Below, piece after piece: positions 34,301 through 46,193 of a stretch of DNA of 64,000 bases. Each line of letters begins with the position of its first letter. Position 1 is the stretch's first letter. The translations under genes and the position numbers were made by a program. The DNA is taken from assembly GCA_947450225.1 (NCBI GenBank), contig CANFUO010000002.1:1-64000 (forward strand). Direction: 5' to 3'. Source of the DNA: Burkholderiaceae bacterium. Its GTDB lineage: Bacteria; Pseudomonadota; Gammaproteobacteria; Burkholderiales; Burkholderiaceae. The notes under the pieces were generated by a model. That model did not search any database. It was given only the letters and a program-made list of their open reading frames with translations, and had not been told where the DNA came from.

Positions 34301-35405
34301 ATGGAAGCCGAACGAATAAATACCTTACAAAATAATCTCACCCAATTACGTGCGCGTGTCGAAGACCTTCGGGGGTATCTTTGACTATGATACGAAAAGT
34401 AGACGCTTAATTGAACTTAATCTTCAACTAGAAGATTCTAAAATTTGGGATGATCCTAAATTAGCCCAGGCTCTGGGTAAAGAGAAAAAAATGCTCGATG
34501 GGATTGTTAACTCTATCCAAAAATTAGATGGTGATCTTAGTGGTGCTATCGAACTTTTTGATTTGGCAGCTATAGAAAATGACGCCGATACTCTTGAGGC
34601 AATCGCTACGGATGAACTTGCTATTGAAGCGATTGTGGCTGATCTTGAATTTAAGCGGATGTTCTCCCATCAAATGGATCCTTGTAATTGCTTTATTGAT
34701 ATCCAAGCTGGTGCCGGTGGTACAGAGGCGTGTGACTGGGCGAGTATTTTGATGCGTCAATATCTTCGGTACTGCGAACGCAAAGGTTTTAAAACTGAAA
34801 TCTTAGAGGAATCTGATGGTGATGTTGCGGGTATCAAGAGCGCCACGATTAAAATTGATGGTGAGTATGCCTACGGTTTCTTAAGAACAGAAACTGGTGT
34901 TCATCGTTTAGTCAGAAAATCTCCTTTTGATTCGGCGAATGGTCGCCATACTTCATTTGCAAGTATCTTCGTTTATCCCGAGGTAGATGACTCTATTGAA
35001 ATTGATATTAATCCAGCGGATATCCGGACAGATACCTATCGTGCCTCAGGTGCCGGCGGTCAACATATTAATAAAACCGATTCTGCTGTTCGGCTAACCC
35101 ATATTCCAACTGGTATCGTCGTTCAATGTCAAAGTGATCGCAGTCAACACCGTAATCGTGCTGAGGCGATGTCGATGCTCAAATCACGACTGTATGAGCA
35201 TGAACTACGTAAACGTCAAGTTGAGCAAGATAAGTTAGAAGCCACTAAAACAGATGTGGGTTGGGGACATCAGATTCGCTCATATGTGTTAGATCAAAGT
35301 AGGATTAAAGATCTTCGTACCAATGTAGAAATATCGAATACCCAAAAAGTTTTAGATGGTGATCTTGATCCTTTTATCGAAGCAAGTCTCAAAATGAATG
35401 TATAA
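34301..35405 (+). CDS. prfB: Peptide chain release factor 2, programmed +1 frameshift at 34379-34385
   Basis: ATG at 34301 reads [27 protein letters not shown] then CGG GGG TAT CTT TGA C; the +1 frame continues with [18 protein letters not shown] motif in [21 protein letters not shown]. Confidence 0.96.
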
Positions 35406-35409
35406 ATTT

Positions 35410-36957
35410 ATGACCGACCAACAAAATCCTAGTCCTGAATCAGTAAATATCGATGAAAACCATATCATGGCGGAACGCCGTGAGAAATTAGCAGCTCTTC
35501 GCACGCAGGGTATCGCATTCCCAAATGACTTCATCCCTACACATTTAGCCATTGATTTACATGATGCTTACTCTTCGTTATCTAAAGAAGAGCTCGCAGA
35601 AAAAAATATTTCCGTGAAAATGGCGGGACGAATGATGCTTAAACGGGTCATGGGGAAAGCTAGCTTTGCAACGGTTCAAGACCGCACTGGTCAGATTCAG
35701 TTTTATATTAATGACCAAGAAACTGGTGAGGATGCACACGCAGCTTTTAAACACTGGGATATGGGCGATATTATTGCTGGCGAAGGTGTTCTCTTTAAAA
35801 CCAATCGTGGTGAACTTTCTGTTTCAGTTAAGAACTTACGCTTACTCACCAAATCACTGCGCCCACTTCCCGATAAGTTTCATGGTTTACATAGTCAAGA
35901 ATTAAAGTATCGTCAACGTTATGTGGATTTGATTGTTTCTCCTGAAACACGTCAAACCTTCATCGAAAGAAGTAAGGCGATGTCAGCCATTCGTGAATAT
36001 ATGCAAAATGCTGGCTTTATGGAAGTAGAAACTCCGATGTTGCATGTTATTCCTGGTGGCGCTTCCGCCAAACCATTTATTACGCACCACAATGCGCTTG
36101 ATATGCAAATGTTTATGCGGATTGCTCCTGAACTTTATCTTAAACGTCTAGTTGTTGGAGGGTTTGAACGGGTATTTGAAATTAATCGCAACTTCAGAAA
36201 CGAAGGTGTAAGCCCTCGTCATAATCCAGAATTTACCATGATGGAGTTTTATGCCGCCTATACGGATTATCAGTGGCTCATGAACTTTACAGAAGAATTA
36301 ATTAGAGAAGTTGCCATCAAAGCTCATGGCACAGCCAAACTTACCTACCAAGGTAAGGAACTAGATTTAAGCAAACCTTTTGCTCGGCATACGATTACTG
36401 AGGCGATTCAAAAATACGGTCCGCTTTCTGGTAAAAATTACACTTCCGAACAATTAATTGATATTGCCTTTATTCGTAATGAACTTAAATTAGCGGGTGA
36501 ACATATTGATGGTCCTGCCCTCAAAAATGCTGGGCTAGGTGCGTTGCAACTTGCACTATTTGAAACTTGTGCTGAAGAACACTTATGGGACCCGACCTAC
36601 ATCATTGATTACCCGATTGAAGTAAGTCCGCTTGCACGTGAATCCGACACACGGCCTGGTATTACAGAACGTTATGAACTGTTCATTACTGGTCGTGAAA
36701 TCGCTAACGGCTTCTCAGAGCTCAATGATTCTGAAGATCAAGCAAATCGCTTCGCCCAACAAGTAGCTCAAAAAGATGCTGGTGATGAAGAAGCTATGTT
36801 CTTTGATCATGACTTTATCCGCGCTCTAGAGTATGGCTTACCTCCAACAGGGGGTTGTGGTATCGGCATCGATCGCTTGATGATGTTAATCACAGATTCC
36901 CCCAACATCCGAGATGTTATTTTATTCCCGCATCTCAGACGAGAAGAAAATTTATAG
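35410..36957 (+). CDS. lysS: Lysyl-tRNA synthetase (class II)
   Basis: [37 protein letters not shown]. Confidence 0.97.
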   Translation: MTDQQNPSPESVNIDENHIMAERREKLAALRTQGIAFPNDFIPTHLAIDLHDAYSSLSKEELAEKNISVKMAGRMMLKRVMGKASFATVQDRTGQIQFYINDQETGEDAHAAFKHWDMGDIIAGEGVLFKTNRGELSVSVKNLRLLTKSLRPLPDKFHGLHSQELKYRQRYVDLIVSPETRQTFIERSKAMSAIREYMQNAGFMEVETPMLHVIPGGASAKPFITHHNALDMQMFMRIAPELYLKRLVVGGFERVFEINRNFRNEGVSPRHNPEFTMMEFYAAYTDYQWLMNFTEELIREVAIKAHGTAKLTYQGKELDLSKPFARHTITEAIQKYGPLSGKNYTSEQLIDIAFIRNELKLAGEHIDGPALKNAGLGALQLALFETCAEEHLWDPTYIIDYPIEVSPLARESDTRPGITERYELFITGREIANGFSELNDSEDQANRFAQQVAQKDAGDEEAMFFDHDFIRALEYGLPPTGGCGIGIDRLMMLITDSPNIRDVILFPHLRREENL

Positions 36958-36966
36958 GAATTAGCA

Positions 36967-37770
36967 ATGAAAATGAAGTTACCGTTATTTTTAGGGTTGT
37001 TGACCGTAACTTTTTTCCAGATCGCTAGCGCCCATCCTTTATCTAATCCCGCTCTGAAGTCACCAGAGTCCGCCTCATCTTATCGACAGTACTGTAGTCA
37101 CTGTCACTCGGGAAGTGCTCCAAGTGCACCGCGTGTAGGAGATACCAAAGATTGGTCTGTAAGGCTTTTAAGTGGCTTTGATTATTTGTATCATTCTGCA
37201 ATCTACGGCATCCCCAACACCGCGATGTTAGCTAAAGGTGGACACCCAGAGCTAAGTGATGATCAAATTAAAGATCTCGTGGGATATATGCTGATTTCCA
37301 GCAAAGTTTCATCTGTAACCATTGAAAAAGCCTTAAAGTATGATGGCTTTTTGATCGCTGATCGAGAATTTATCCACCTTGATACAAACAAAAATGCCTT
37401 CTTAGAAAAGAAGGAACTTCAATCAGAAAATGCTTTTTTAAAGCTCTTTGATGAGTTCGATAAAAATCAAGATACGCGCCTATCCCCTGCGGAATTTATT
37501 GATCTCAGATCTTCCCTAGAATTACTTCGACAGACACAAAATTTAACTGATGAAGAAATTATGAATCAAGTAAATGCTACCCTTGCTAATGTTAAAGGGA
37601 TGCCGCCAAGCGGCATTAGGGTTAACTCCAAAAATGGCACTCTGAGCATTGCTGGCGTTGTGGGAAGTAATACGATTATTGACCAAATTTGGCGCTCCAT
37701 CCGCTGGATTCCTGGAATTAAGGTAATTGATAATAGATTAATGACCTCAGAAATGCTAGCATTTGACTAG
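36967..37770 (+). CDS. Secreted multidomain protein: cytochrome c (CSHCH), two EF-hand-like loops, BON-like C-terminus
   Basis: Signal peptide; YCSHCHSG; DTNKNAFLEKKEL and DKNQDTRLSPAEF; IRVNSKNGTLSIAGVVGSNTIIDQIWRSIRWIPGIKVIDNRL. Confidence 0.75.
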   Translation: MKMKLPLFLGLLTVTFFQIASAHPLSNPALKSPESASSYRQYCSHCHSGSAPSAPRVGDTKDWSVRLLSGFDYLYHSAIYGIPNTAMLAKGGHPELSDDQIKDLVGYMLISSKVSSVTIEKALKYDGFLIADREFIHLDTNKNAFLEKKELQSENAFLKLFDEFDKNQDTRLSPAEFIDLRSSLELLRQTQNLTDEEIMNQVNATLANVKGMPPSGIRVNSKNGTLSIAGVVGSNTIIDQIWRSIRWIPGIKVIDNRLMTSEMLAFD

Positions 37771-37812
37771 CTGTAAAAACATCATCATCTGACTTATCTA
37801 AAGGAGACCATA

Positions 37813-39324
37813 ATGAGTATGTTAAGTCCTGAAGAGTTGGCTTCTCTACTGCCAGCTGAATCGAGTATTTTCCCAGCGCCAATTCCTGTGCAATGTGTTT
37901 CTAGTGATGAATTCATGCCTCAGCAACAAACCCCCAAACAAAAAGAGTATGAGGCTCGAGTTAAATCCATCGGTGCTGAATTATCCCAACACCAAGGCGT
38001 ATCACGCCGTAAGTTCTTTAAATCCGCTTCTGGTATGGCTGCTGCATTTTTAGCCATGAATCAAACATATGGCCCCATGTTTGGAGTCAGTGAGGCGGAA
38101 GCAGCAACACCTGAAATGGCCAATGAACGCGCTAGTGCCTTATCAGGTCAATTCATTATGGATATGCATACGCATTTCTTAAGAGATGACACTAGAATCC
38201 AATCCTTCTTACAGCAACGTTTAGCGGTAGGTAAAGCCGGTTGGAATCCTGCACTTGTAGAAAAACCACAAACGATTGATGATTTGAAATTTGCTAATTA
38301 CATCAAAGAAATGTTTTTAGATAGTGATACGAAGGTGGTCTGTATTAGTGGCGCCCCTTCTGAAATTAAAGAAGATTGGTTTTTAACCAACGACATGAAA
38401 ATCAATAGTCGTGCAACGATCAATAAAATAGCGGGCACCAAGCGTGCCTTTGCACATGCTATTTTCACTCCCGGTTACGACGGCTGGATGGATGAAATTG
38501 ATCGTGCTATCGAGGTTCTCAAACCGGATTCATTTAAGGGTTACACGATTGGCGACAATACCCATAAAGATCTTTCCAAACATCCCTGGAGACTTGATAA
38601 CGAGAAATTAGTGTACCCAGCTTATGCTAAATTTCAAAAAGCTGGCCTGAAGAATGTTTGTATCCATAAAGGTTTATTTCCACCGTCCGTAGAAGCACGA
38701 TTTCCTCATCTATTAAATCATTGCAATGTAAGCGACGTTGCCAAAGCAGCTAAAGATTGGCCGGATCTGAACTTCATTATTTATCATGGTGGTTATCGTT
38801 ACGCTGGTGGTGGTCGCGCCGAGGATGCATGGGCACAATTTGAAAGAACGGGTCGAATCGATTGGGTTTCTGATCTAGCTGATATTCCTGGAAAATATGG
38901 CGTAAAAAATGTGTATGCGGACGTTGGTCAATTATTTGCACAAACAACCATCGTTGATCCACGATTAACTGCAGTGATGATGGGGCTTCTAATTAAGGGC
39001 CTTGGATCATCAAATGTTGTGTGGGGAACCGATGCAATCTGGACTGGTGCTCCACAATGGCAAATTGAAGCTTTTAGACGTTTAGAGATTCCTGAAGAAT
39101 TACAAAAACGTTATGGCTATGCTCCTTTAGGTGCTGCAAATGGCGCTGTGAAGAATGCTATTTTTGGGGAGAATAATGCGCGTTTATATAACTTCACAGC
39201 ACAACAACGGGCATCATTAAGTGACGATAAAATCACAGCTGCTAAATATGTCTATGATCGCGAAGGAGATGGTAGAACGAATATGGCTTATGGGTATGTC
39301 AACAAAGGCACACATCAGTCCTAA
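37813..39324 (+). CDS. Tat-exported amidohydrolase-family metal-dependent hydrolase
   Basis: SRRKFFKSASGMAAAFLA twin-arginine motif; FIMDMHTHFL and IIYHGGYRY, WGTDAIW typical of amidohydrolase_2. Confidence 0.85.
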   Translation: MSMLSPEELASLLPAESSIFPAPIPVQCVSSDEFMPQQQTPKQKEYEARVKSIGAELSQHQGVSRRKFFKSASGMAAAFLAMNQTYGPMFGVSEAEAATPEMANERASALSGQFIMDMHTHFLRDDTRIQSFLQQRLAVGKAGWNPALVEKPQTIDDLKFANYIKEMFLDSDTKVVCISGAPSEIKEDWFLTNDMKINSRATINKIAGTKRAFAHAIFTPGYDGWMDEIDRAIEVLKPDSFKGYTIGDNTHKDLSKHPWRLDNEKLVYPAYAKFQKAGLKNVCIHKGLFPPSVEARFPHLLNHCNVSDVAKAAKDWPDLNFIIYHGGYRYAGGGRAEDAWAQFERTGRIDWVSDLADIPGKYGVKNVYADVGQLFAQTTIVDPRLTAVMMGLLIKGLGSSNVVWGTDAIWTGAPQWQIEAFRRLEIPEELQKRYGYAPLGAANGAVKNAIFGENNARLYNFTAQQRASLSDDKITAAKYVYDREGDGRTNMAYGYVNKGTHQS

Positions 39325-39343
39325 TAAAAGCTTTTACTTATTA

Positions 39344-39373
39344 AAAACAGGTTCGTATAGAACCTGTTTTTTT
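39344..39373 (+). terminator. Rho-independent terminator AAAACAGGTTC-GTATA-GAACCTGTTTTTTT
   Basis: Perfect 11-bp stem plus T-run; symmetric, may act bidirectionally between converging genes. Confidence 0.9.
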
Positions 39374-39378
39374 ATTCC

Positions 39379-40335
39379 TTACTGGTTAACCTGACTCGCT
39401 ATAAATTCTTTGACTGTCTTTCTTGCAATATCTGTTTGTAGTCCCTCTTTAGCAACCCACTCATGATCGCTATCCGGAAATATTTTTAATTGAATAGCAC
39501 CACCTGCAGCGCGGTAACTTTTTACAAACTTTTCTTGTATCTCTGGAACAACATTGTCATCATTTGCACCAACAATAATGAGCATTGGCGGTTTAGAAAT
39601 TGGATCCTTCCGATCTAATATATATTGCGGATTTGCCCAGGAAATCGTCGACCATGGCTTGAAATAGGTGTGGTGATTATTAATCATTCTTTCCCGCTGA
39701 TGTTTGACCGCATTTTGATAACGCGCTAAGGGGTCGCTAATCGGAGATCTTGCAGCGATATATTGAATCCTAGCATCTAACTGCGGAGCCTCTGGAAAAG
39801 GAATCGCTGCATATTCTGGATCAAAAGGTTTCATACCAATCAACTCTGCTACATGACCACCAGTTGAACTTCCATAGATCCCAAGTGTTTTAGGATCTCC
39901 CTTCCATGCTTTGGCGTGGTATTTAAGCCAACGAATGGCGTAATGTGCATCTTGCAAATTCGCGGGATAAGCAGACTCAGTGGCGACTGTCATATCTATA
40001 GCTACCACGAGTACGCCACTCTTTGCTAATGCCAAATCCATCGGTTGCTCGGCCTTCCGATCTTTATTATTCCAAGCACCACCGTGTAAATCCATCACTA
40101 CGGGAAAAAGACCTTCGCCTTGTGGTTGATAAATTCTAGCTATCAGGTCACGTCCAGCTGCGTTTTTTCGATAAACAACTTCAGTAATCTTGATTTCATA
40201 TTGCGCGTTTGGGTTGTACAGAGCAATATCATTCCTCGAAACACTCAGGGAGATAGCCTGGTCACTCCAAAGCATCATTGGAATAACCACCATCAGTATA
40301 TGAAAATATCGAGTAAATCCTTTTTTAATTTTCAT
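39379..40335 (-). CDS. Alpha/beta hydrolase (esterase/lipase-like)
   Basis: DLHGGAWNNKDR, GIYGSSTGGHVAEL, SDHEW. Confidence 0.88.
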   Translation of the reverse strand: MKIKKGFTRYFHILMVVIPMMLWSDQAISLSVSRNDIALYNPNAQYEIKITEVVYRKNAAGRDLIARIYQPQGEGLFPVVMDLHGGAWNNKDRKAEQPMDLALAKSGVLVVAIDMTVATESAYPANLQDAHYAIRWLKYHAKAWKGDPKTLGIYGSSTGGHVAELIGMKPFDPEYAAIPFPEAPQLDARIQYIAARSPISDPLARYQNAVKHQRERMINNHHTYFKPWSTISWANPQYILDRKDPISKPPMLIIVGANDDNVVPEIQEKFVKSYRAAGGAIQLKIFPDSDHEWVAKEGLQTDIARKTVKEFIASQVNQ

Positions 40336-40380
40336 TTTAAGTCTTCTTTTATCTATTCATTTGTTGATGAATACGAATGC

Positions 40381-41367
40381 TTACTCAACCTTTGCCCCAG
40401 AGCTAACCACCACTGCAGCCCATTTTTTAACTTCACTTTGTAAAAAGCTACCAAATTGAGCAGATGTATTTTTCGTCGACTCCATTCCCTGTAAGACGAA
40501 CTTTTCTTTTGCCTCAGGTGTTTCCATAGCTCGGTTAATTGCCGCATTCATCTGCTCAACTAAGGCGGGTGGTGTATTGAGGGGCACAAAGAAACCAACC
40601 CATGTGTAGTCATCAAAATCTTTATATCCAAACTCTGTAACTGAGGGCACATCAGGCAACAATGTAGAACGCTTAGCGCTCGTGACAGCAATCGCCCTAA
40701 CATTTCCAGCTTTAATTTGCTGAACTGCTGGCGGCATCGATGTTGAAGAGATTTGCGTATGACCAGCAACTGCTGCTCCTACAGCTTGTGCTGGTTGATA
40801 CGGCACATGTGTAATATCCACATGGGCAGCGGTCTTTAATCGCTCCATCGATAAGTGTGTTGTCGTTCCAATACCTGAAGACGCATAACTTAAAGGCTCT
40901 TTTTTTGCCAACTCAATTAATTCTTTTAAATCTTTTACTGGCACCTTTGGATTGACCGTAATAATATTTGGTGTTCTTGGCCCTAAAGCTAAAGGAACAA
41001 AATCTTTGACCGCATCATATCCTGCATTTGGGTATAAAGAAGGATTTACAGCGTAAGCAACACTATGTACCAAAATCGAATAACCATCCGCTGGCGCTCT
41101 CTTCACATATTGTGTGGCAATATTACCCCCTGCTCCCGGCTTATTTTCAACAACAAAGTTTCCTCCTGTTGTTTTAGCGAGCTCTTGCCCAACAATTCTG
41201 GCAATCACATCAGTAAATGCTCCTGGTGCAAAGGCGACATAAATCGTGACATTTTTAGCCTTAGGCCAATCAGTCTGTGCTGATGCAGATGAAATGAATA
41301 ATACGGAAATTGCCGCAAAGGCCATCAGTCTTTTGAATTGCATTAATTGCTGAAATGACTTGAACAT
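40381..41367 (-). CDS. Bug/TctC-family substrate-binding protein
   Basis: WPKAKNVTIYVAFAPGAFTDVIARIVGQEL...VVENKPGAGGNIATQYV. Confidence 0.92.
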   Translation of the reverse strand: MFKSFQQLMQFKRLMAFAAISVLFISSASAQTDWPKAKNVTIYVAFAPGAFTDVIARIVGQELAKTTGGNFVVENKPGAGGNIATQYVKRAPADGYSILVHSVAYAVNPSLYPNAGYDAVKDFVPLALGPRTPNIITVNPKVPVKDLKELIELAKKEPLSYASSGIGTTTHLSMERLKTAAHVDITHVPYQPAQAVGAAVAGHTQISSTSMPPAVQQIKAGNVRAIAVTSAKRSTLLPDVPSVTEFGYKDFDDYTWVGFFVPLNTPPALVEQMNAAINRAMETPEAKEKFVLQGMESTKNTSAQFGSFLQSEVKKWAAVVVSSGAKVE

Positions 41368-41431
41368 TTCTAGTCTCCTTGAAGTAATAGGAGATAGTTT
41401 AATACACTAATCAGTCTAGATTACGGATTTC

Positions 41432-41770
41432 TTAGTGATTTTCTTTGGCGTGATTAATTGAATATTTTGGTATTTCTATCACCAAGTCTTGTTGTGCAAC
41501 GATGGCTTGGCAGGAAAGCCTGGAAACAGGGGTTAACCCCCATGCACGGTCTAATAAATCATCCTCATTCTCATCGCTAGGATTAAGAGATTGAAAACCC
41601 TCACGGACAATGACATGACACGTTGTACACGCACACGATAGTTCACATGCATGCTCAATTGGAATATCATTTTCTAGCAGCGCTTCACAAATTGAAGTCC
41701 CAGCAGGCACTTCAATCACAGATCCTTCTGGACAATACTCTTCGTTAGGAAGAATTACAATTTGGGTCAT
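41432..41770 (-). CDS. fdx: ISC-type [2Fe-2S] ferredoxin
   Basis: ACELSCACTTCHVIVREG; isc operon position. Confidence 0.95.
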   Translation of the reverse strand: MTQIVILPNEEYCPEGSVIEVPAGTSICEALLENDIPIEHACELSCACTTCHVIVREGFQSLNPSDENEDDLLDRAWGLTPVSRLSCQAIVAQQDLVIEIPKYSINHAKENH

Positions 41771-41782
41771 AAATTACTCACT

Positions 41783-43651
41783 TCATTCAATTTCAGAAAG
41801 ATTTTTTCCGGTTAACGCGCGCCGAATATTGGCGTTCATTCTTCTTGCAGCAAATTCTTCAGTCGCTTGTGATAAAGATTCAATTGCTTTTCGTAAATCA
41901 TCAACACTTTCAGAGTGCGGTTGCAATTGCTCAAGATGCTGTAAGGGTTCTTCAATCAACTGTAATTCTTCATCGCTGAGCAAATGACGATCTGTTTGTA
42001 GGGAATTTTTAACCGCATCAAGTAAGCGTAAAGCCTCAACTTGCTCTTCTCTTAATGCTCGAATATGCATGTCTGCCTCTGCGCTTTGAAATCCTTCACG
42101 CAGCATATTTGCAATATCTCCATCGGCAAGACCATAACTTGGCTTGACCGTAATCGATGTATTAACCCCTGAAACTTCCTCACGAGCACTCACAGAAAGT
42201 AAACCATCTGCGTCTACTTGATAGGTAACCCTAATTCTCGCAGCGCCAGCAACCATCGGTGGTATGCCGCGTAATTCAAATTTCGCTAGCGATCTACAAT
42301 CCTGAGCTAACTCTCTCTCACCTTGAACTACATGGATAGCCATCGCGGTTTGTCCATCTTTAAAGGTCGTAAAGTCCTGAGCTTTAGCCACTGGTATTGG
42401 GCTGTTGCGTGGGATTATTTTTTCAACAAGCCCACCCATCATTTCTACTCCTAAAGAAAGTGGTATGACATCTAACAATAACCACTCATCATTTTTATTT
42501 TTATTTCCTACCAATAAATCAGCCTGACGCGCAGCCCCTAAAGCAACTACTTCATCCGGGTTGAGATTATTTAAAGGTGTTTTCTTAAAATATTCCTCTA
42601 CAGCCTTTTGAATAGGGGGCATCCGGGTTGAACCCCCTACCATCACCACACCTTGTACCTCATCAATCGAGATACTCGCATCGCGCATGGCTTTTTTAAC
42701 GCTAATAAGCGTTTTTTGTACCAAGCTTTGTGTAATGGTTGAAAATATTTCTTGAGAAATACTTAACTGGATCGATTGATGGTTGGAAAATTGATATTCC
42801 AACAACACCGCAGAATGCGTACTGAGAGTTTCTTTTACATCTCGACACTTTAGCAATAATGAGCGTTGATCTTTTGCATCTAATGTAGTCATTTTTACAG
42901 AATCAAGCACATGCTGCATGAGCGCATGATCAAAATCATCTCCCCCTAAAGCAGAATCACCACCTGTAGAAAGAACTTCAAATACGCCCTTACTTAATCG
43001 CAGAATAGAGATATCAAAGGTACCTCCGCCTAAATCAAATATTGCATAGACGCCTTCTGAACCATGGTCAAGTCCATATGCTAAGGCAGCAGCTGTAGGC
43101 TCATTTAATAGTCGCAGGACATGGATACCCGCTAACTGGGCTGCATCCTTTGTCGCTTGACGCTGAGCATCATCAAAATAGGCTGGCACTGTGATCACAG
43201 CACCTTCAATCTCATCAGAAAATGAGTCCTCAGCCTGTTGACGAAGTCTTGCTAAAATTTCAGCAGAAACTTCTATAGGACTTTTTTCTCCTTGAACTGT
43301 ATTGATTTTAAGCATGCCTGATGCATCTACAAAATCATACGGTAAGCTTTTTGAATGGCGAATATCACCAAGAGCTCGCCCCATAAAACGCTTGACGGAA
43401 ATGATAGTGTTTTTAGGATCCAATATTGCCTGCGCCAAAGCTTCATAACCTGCTTGTGTTTTTCCATTGGGCAAATAGCGAACTATCGATGGCATCATCG
43501 TATGTCCCGCTTCACTTTGCAAAATCACAGGTATAGAATTTTTCATACTGGCAACGAGTGAATTCGTTGTACCTAAATCAATGCCAATGGCAATCCTTCT
43601 TTCGTGTGGATTACGTGATTGTCCTGGTTCCGCAATTTGCAATAAAGCCAT
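41783..43651 (-). CDS. hscA: Fe-S chaperone HscA (Hsp70)
   Basis: [14 protein letters not shown]; operon context. Confidence 0.96.
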   Translation of the reverse strand: MALLQIAEPGQSRNPHERRIAIGIDLGTTNSLVASMKNSIPVILQSEAGHTMMPSIVRYLPNGKTQAGYEALAQAILDPKNTIISVKRFMGRALGDIRHSKSLPYDFVDASGMLKINTVQGEKSPIEVSAEILARLRQQAEDSFSDEIEGAVITVPAYFDDAQRQATKDAAQLAGIHVLRLLNEPTAAALAYGLDHGSEGVYAIFDLGGGTFDISILRLSKGVFEVLSTGGDSALGGDDFDHALMQHVLDSVKMTTLDAKDQRSLLLKCRDVKETLSTHSAVLLEYQFSNHQSIQLSISQEIFSTITQSLVQKTLISVKKAMRDASISIDEVQGVVMVGGSTRMPPIQKAVEEYFKKTPLNNLNPDEVVALGAARQADLLVGNKNKNDEWLLLDVIPLSLGVEMMGGLVEKIIPRNSPIPVAKAQDFTTFKDGQTAMAIHVVQGERELAQDCRSLAKFELRGIPPMVAGAARIRVTYQVDADGLLSVSAREEVSGVNTSITVKPSYGLADGDIANMLREGFQSAEADMHIRALREEQVEALRLLDAVKNSLQTDRHLLSDEELQLIEEPLQHLEQLQPHSESVDDLRKAIESLSQATEEFAARRMNANIRRALTGKNLSEIE

Positions 43652-43653
43652 GT

Positions 43654-44205
43654 TTAACTCAATTCAGAAATACGATAATCAATTTCTTCAATAAAACGCT
43701 CTAAAAATAAAGCGGCACGAAGACGTTCAAGTGCTATTGTTACATTCTTCTCTTGGTCGAACTGTTCTCCGATAGTCAGAATATATTGATTGAGTTGGTT
43801 TTGCACCTGATTCTGTAGTCGACTAAGCACTGTTAAATCACCTTTAGCATCATCCATTGCCTCTCGCAACTCCATTTGTTGCATCAAAAACTCAGCTGGC
43901 ATCGATGTATTTGTTTCTAACTCAGGATCCAATCCTGCTAACTCGCACAAATAAAAACCTCTTTTCAGAGGTTGCTTGAGGGTCTGATATGCAGTATTTG
44001 CAAAGGTTGCGATCTGTAATGACTGACGCTTCTCTGAATCTGACCCTGTGGCGTGACGATCTGGATGAACCTCTTGCTGAACTTTTAAATAGGCTTGATC
44101 AAGAAGAGGCCGGTCAATACCAAATTGTTTCGGAAGTTGAAAAAACTCAAAGTAATTAACAAAACCACCCTTAGACTCTGAAAGATTCACCACACCCACA
44201 CTCAT
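43654..44205 (-). CDS. hscB: Fe-S co-chaperone HscB
   Basis: [20 protein letters not shown]. Confidence 0.93.
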   Translation of the reverse strand: MSVGVVNLSESKGGFVNYFEFFQLPKQFGIDRPLLDQAYLKVQQEVHPDRHATGSDSEKRQSLQIATFANTAYQTLKQPLKRGFYLCELAGLDPELETNTSMPAEFLMQQMELREAMDDAKGDLTVLSRLQNQVQNQLNQYILTIGEQFDQEKNVTIALERLRAALFLERFIEEIDYRISELS

Positions 44206-44494
44206 CCTTCACGTTGGGGTTTTGAAATTTAAACCCTTCATTTAAACCTTCTCTTGCAAAATCTAACTCTGTTCCATCAATATAAGGAAGACTTTTAGGA
44301 TCAACAAAGACTTTAATTCCCTGCGTTTCAAACATTTGATCTTCCGTCGATGGCTCATCCACGTACTCAATCTCATAGGCCAGACCAGAGCATCCGGTCG
44401 TTCTAACTCCGAGACGCAAACCAATCCCCTTACCTCGTTTTTGGAGATTTTGGTTTACATGTTTTGCCGCTTTTTCTGTCAAACTAATTGCCAT
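44171..44494 (-). CDS. iscA: Iron-sulfur assembly protein IscA
   Basis: [26 protein letters not shown]; start revised to MAISLTE. Confidence 0.95.
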   Translation of the reverse strand: MAISLTEKAAKHVNQNLQKRGKGIGLRLGVRTTGCSGLAYEIEYVDEPSTEDQMFETQGIKVFVDPKSLPYIDGTELDFAREGLNEGFKFQNPNVKDECGCGESFRV

Positions 44495-44504
44495 AAACGT
44501 TCTT

Positions 44505-44894
44505 TCAACTTTCCTGAGCGTGCTTCTCACGATAATCTTTTACAGCAGCTTTAATTGCATCTTCAGCCAAAATAGAACAATGGATTTTTACTGGTGGCAG
44601 GGCTAGCTCTTCGGCAATTTGCGCATTTTTAATTTCTAATGCCTGATCAAGCGTTTTCCCTTTTACCCACTCAGTCACAAGTGAGGAAGAGGCAATTGCT
44701 GATCCACATCCATAGGTTTTAAACTTGGCATCTTCAATAATGCCGTTTTCATTGACCCGAATTTGCAGCTTCATTACATCACCACAGGCCGGCGCACCAA
44801 CCATGCCAGTTCCTACGGCTTCATCACCTTTTTCAAATGACCCAACATTGCGGGGATTTTCGTAATGATCAACTACTTTATCGCTATATGCCAT
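44505..44894 (-). CDS. iscU: Fe-S scaffold IscU
   Basis: [49 protein letters not shown]. Confidence 0.97.
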   Translation of the reverse strand: MAYSDKVVDHYENPRNVGSFEKGDEAVGTGMVGAPACGDVMKLQIRVNENGIIEDAKFKTYGCGSAIASSSLVTEWVKGKTLDQALEIKNAQIAEELALPPVKIHCSILAEDAIKAAVKDYREKHAQES

Positions 44895-44915
44895 GCTATT
44901 TCCTTTAAATATATA

Positions 44916-46175
44916 TTAGTGCGCTGCCCATTGAATCGTACTTAAATCGATGCCATCTTTAAACATTTCCCAAAGTGGTGAGAGTTCTCTTAATTTGGCA
45001 ATCTTGTCCTTAATTAAATCAACCGTGAAATCAACTTCTTCAATCGTCGTAAATCGACCCACGCTAAAACGAATGGAACTGTGCGCTAATTCGTCATTAC
45101 GCCCCAATGCGCGTAAGACAAAAGAAGGTTCCAGTGATGCTGATGTACATGCTGAGCCTGAAGATATCGCAACATCTTTAAGAGCCATCAACATCGATTC
45201 ACCTTCCACATAATTAAAACTTACATTTAAATTATGCGGGACACGATAGTCCATATCACCATTTAAGTAAACTTCTTCAATCGTTGATAAACCTGCCCAC
45301 AAGCGGTCACGTAACATACGAATGCGCTCATTCTCCGTGCCCATTTCTAAACGCGCTAATCGAAATGCTTCTCCCATGCCAACAATCTGATGCGTTGGTA
45401 GAGTTCCAGAGCGCATACCACGCTCGTGTCCACCACCGTGGATTTGTGCTTCGATACGAATTCTTGGCTTACGTCTAACAAATAAAGCGCCAACGCCTTT
45501 TGGTCCATAGGTTTTATGCGCACAAAAACTCATTAAATCGACCTTCAAATCAGCCAGATTAATAGCAACTTTTCCTGTTGCCTGAGCTGCATCAACGTGA
45601 TAAATAATGCCTTTTTCACGACATATCTCCCCGATGGAGGCAATATCTTGAATCACTCCAATTTCATTATTGACGTAGAGTATCGAAACTAACATGGTGT
45701 CTGGACGTATTTGCCCCTTAAAGTAATCAAGATCCAAAAGACCGTTCTCTTGCACGTCTAAATAAGTAACGTCAAAACCTTCACGCTCTAACTCTCTGCA
45801 TGTATCAAGTGTGGCTTTATGCTCAGTTTTGAGCGTCATGATATGTTTGCCCTTGTCTTTGTAAAAATGGGCAGCACCTTTTAACGCTAAATTGATACTT
45901 TCTGTGGCGCCACTTGTCCAAACAATTTCACGAGGATCCGCACCTACGAGTAGCGCAACTTCAGAACGCGCCTCTTCTACAGCTTCTTCAGCTTCCCAAC
46001 CATAGGCATGACTTCTTGAAGCGGGATTGCCAAATTGCTCGCGTAAATAAGGAATCATCTTATCGACCACACGCGGATCAATTGGTGTTGTGGCCGAATA
46101 ATCCATATAAACAGGAAAATGACGTGCACTAAACATAGGTAGTGGATTAAGTTTTGGGGTGTTATGTTGGCTCAT
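44916..46175 (-). CDS. iscS: Cysteine desulfurase IscS
   Basis: [45 protein letters not shown]. Confidence 0.97.
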   Translation of the reverse strand: MSQHNTPKLNPLPMFSARHFPVYMDYSATTPIDPRVVDKMIPYLREQFGNPASRSHAYGWEAEEAVEEARSEVALLVGADPREIVWTSGATESINLALKGAAHFYKDKGKHIMTLKTEHKATLDTCRELEREGFDVTYLDVQENGLLDLDYFKGQIRPDTMLVSILYVNNEIGVIQDIASIGEICREKGIIYHVDAAQATGKVAINLADLKVDLMSFCAHKTYGPKGVGALFVRRKPRIRIEAQIHGGGHERGMRSGTLPTHQIVGMGEAFRLARLEMGTENERIRMLRDRLWAGLSTIEEVYLNGDMDYRVPHNLNVSFNYVEGESMLMALKDVAISSGSACTSASLEPSFVLRALGRNDELAHSSIRFSVGRFTTIEEVDFTVDLIKDKIAKLRELSPLWEMFKDGIDLSTIQWAAH

Positions 46176-46193
46176 ATTAATATCTTAAATTTT

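Noticed and set aside
34350-35405. prfB ORF as an independent gene starting at 34350
   Set aside because: It is the post-frameshift portion of RF2.
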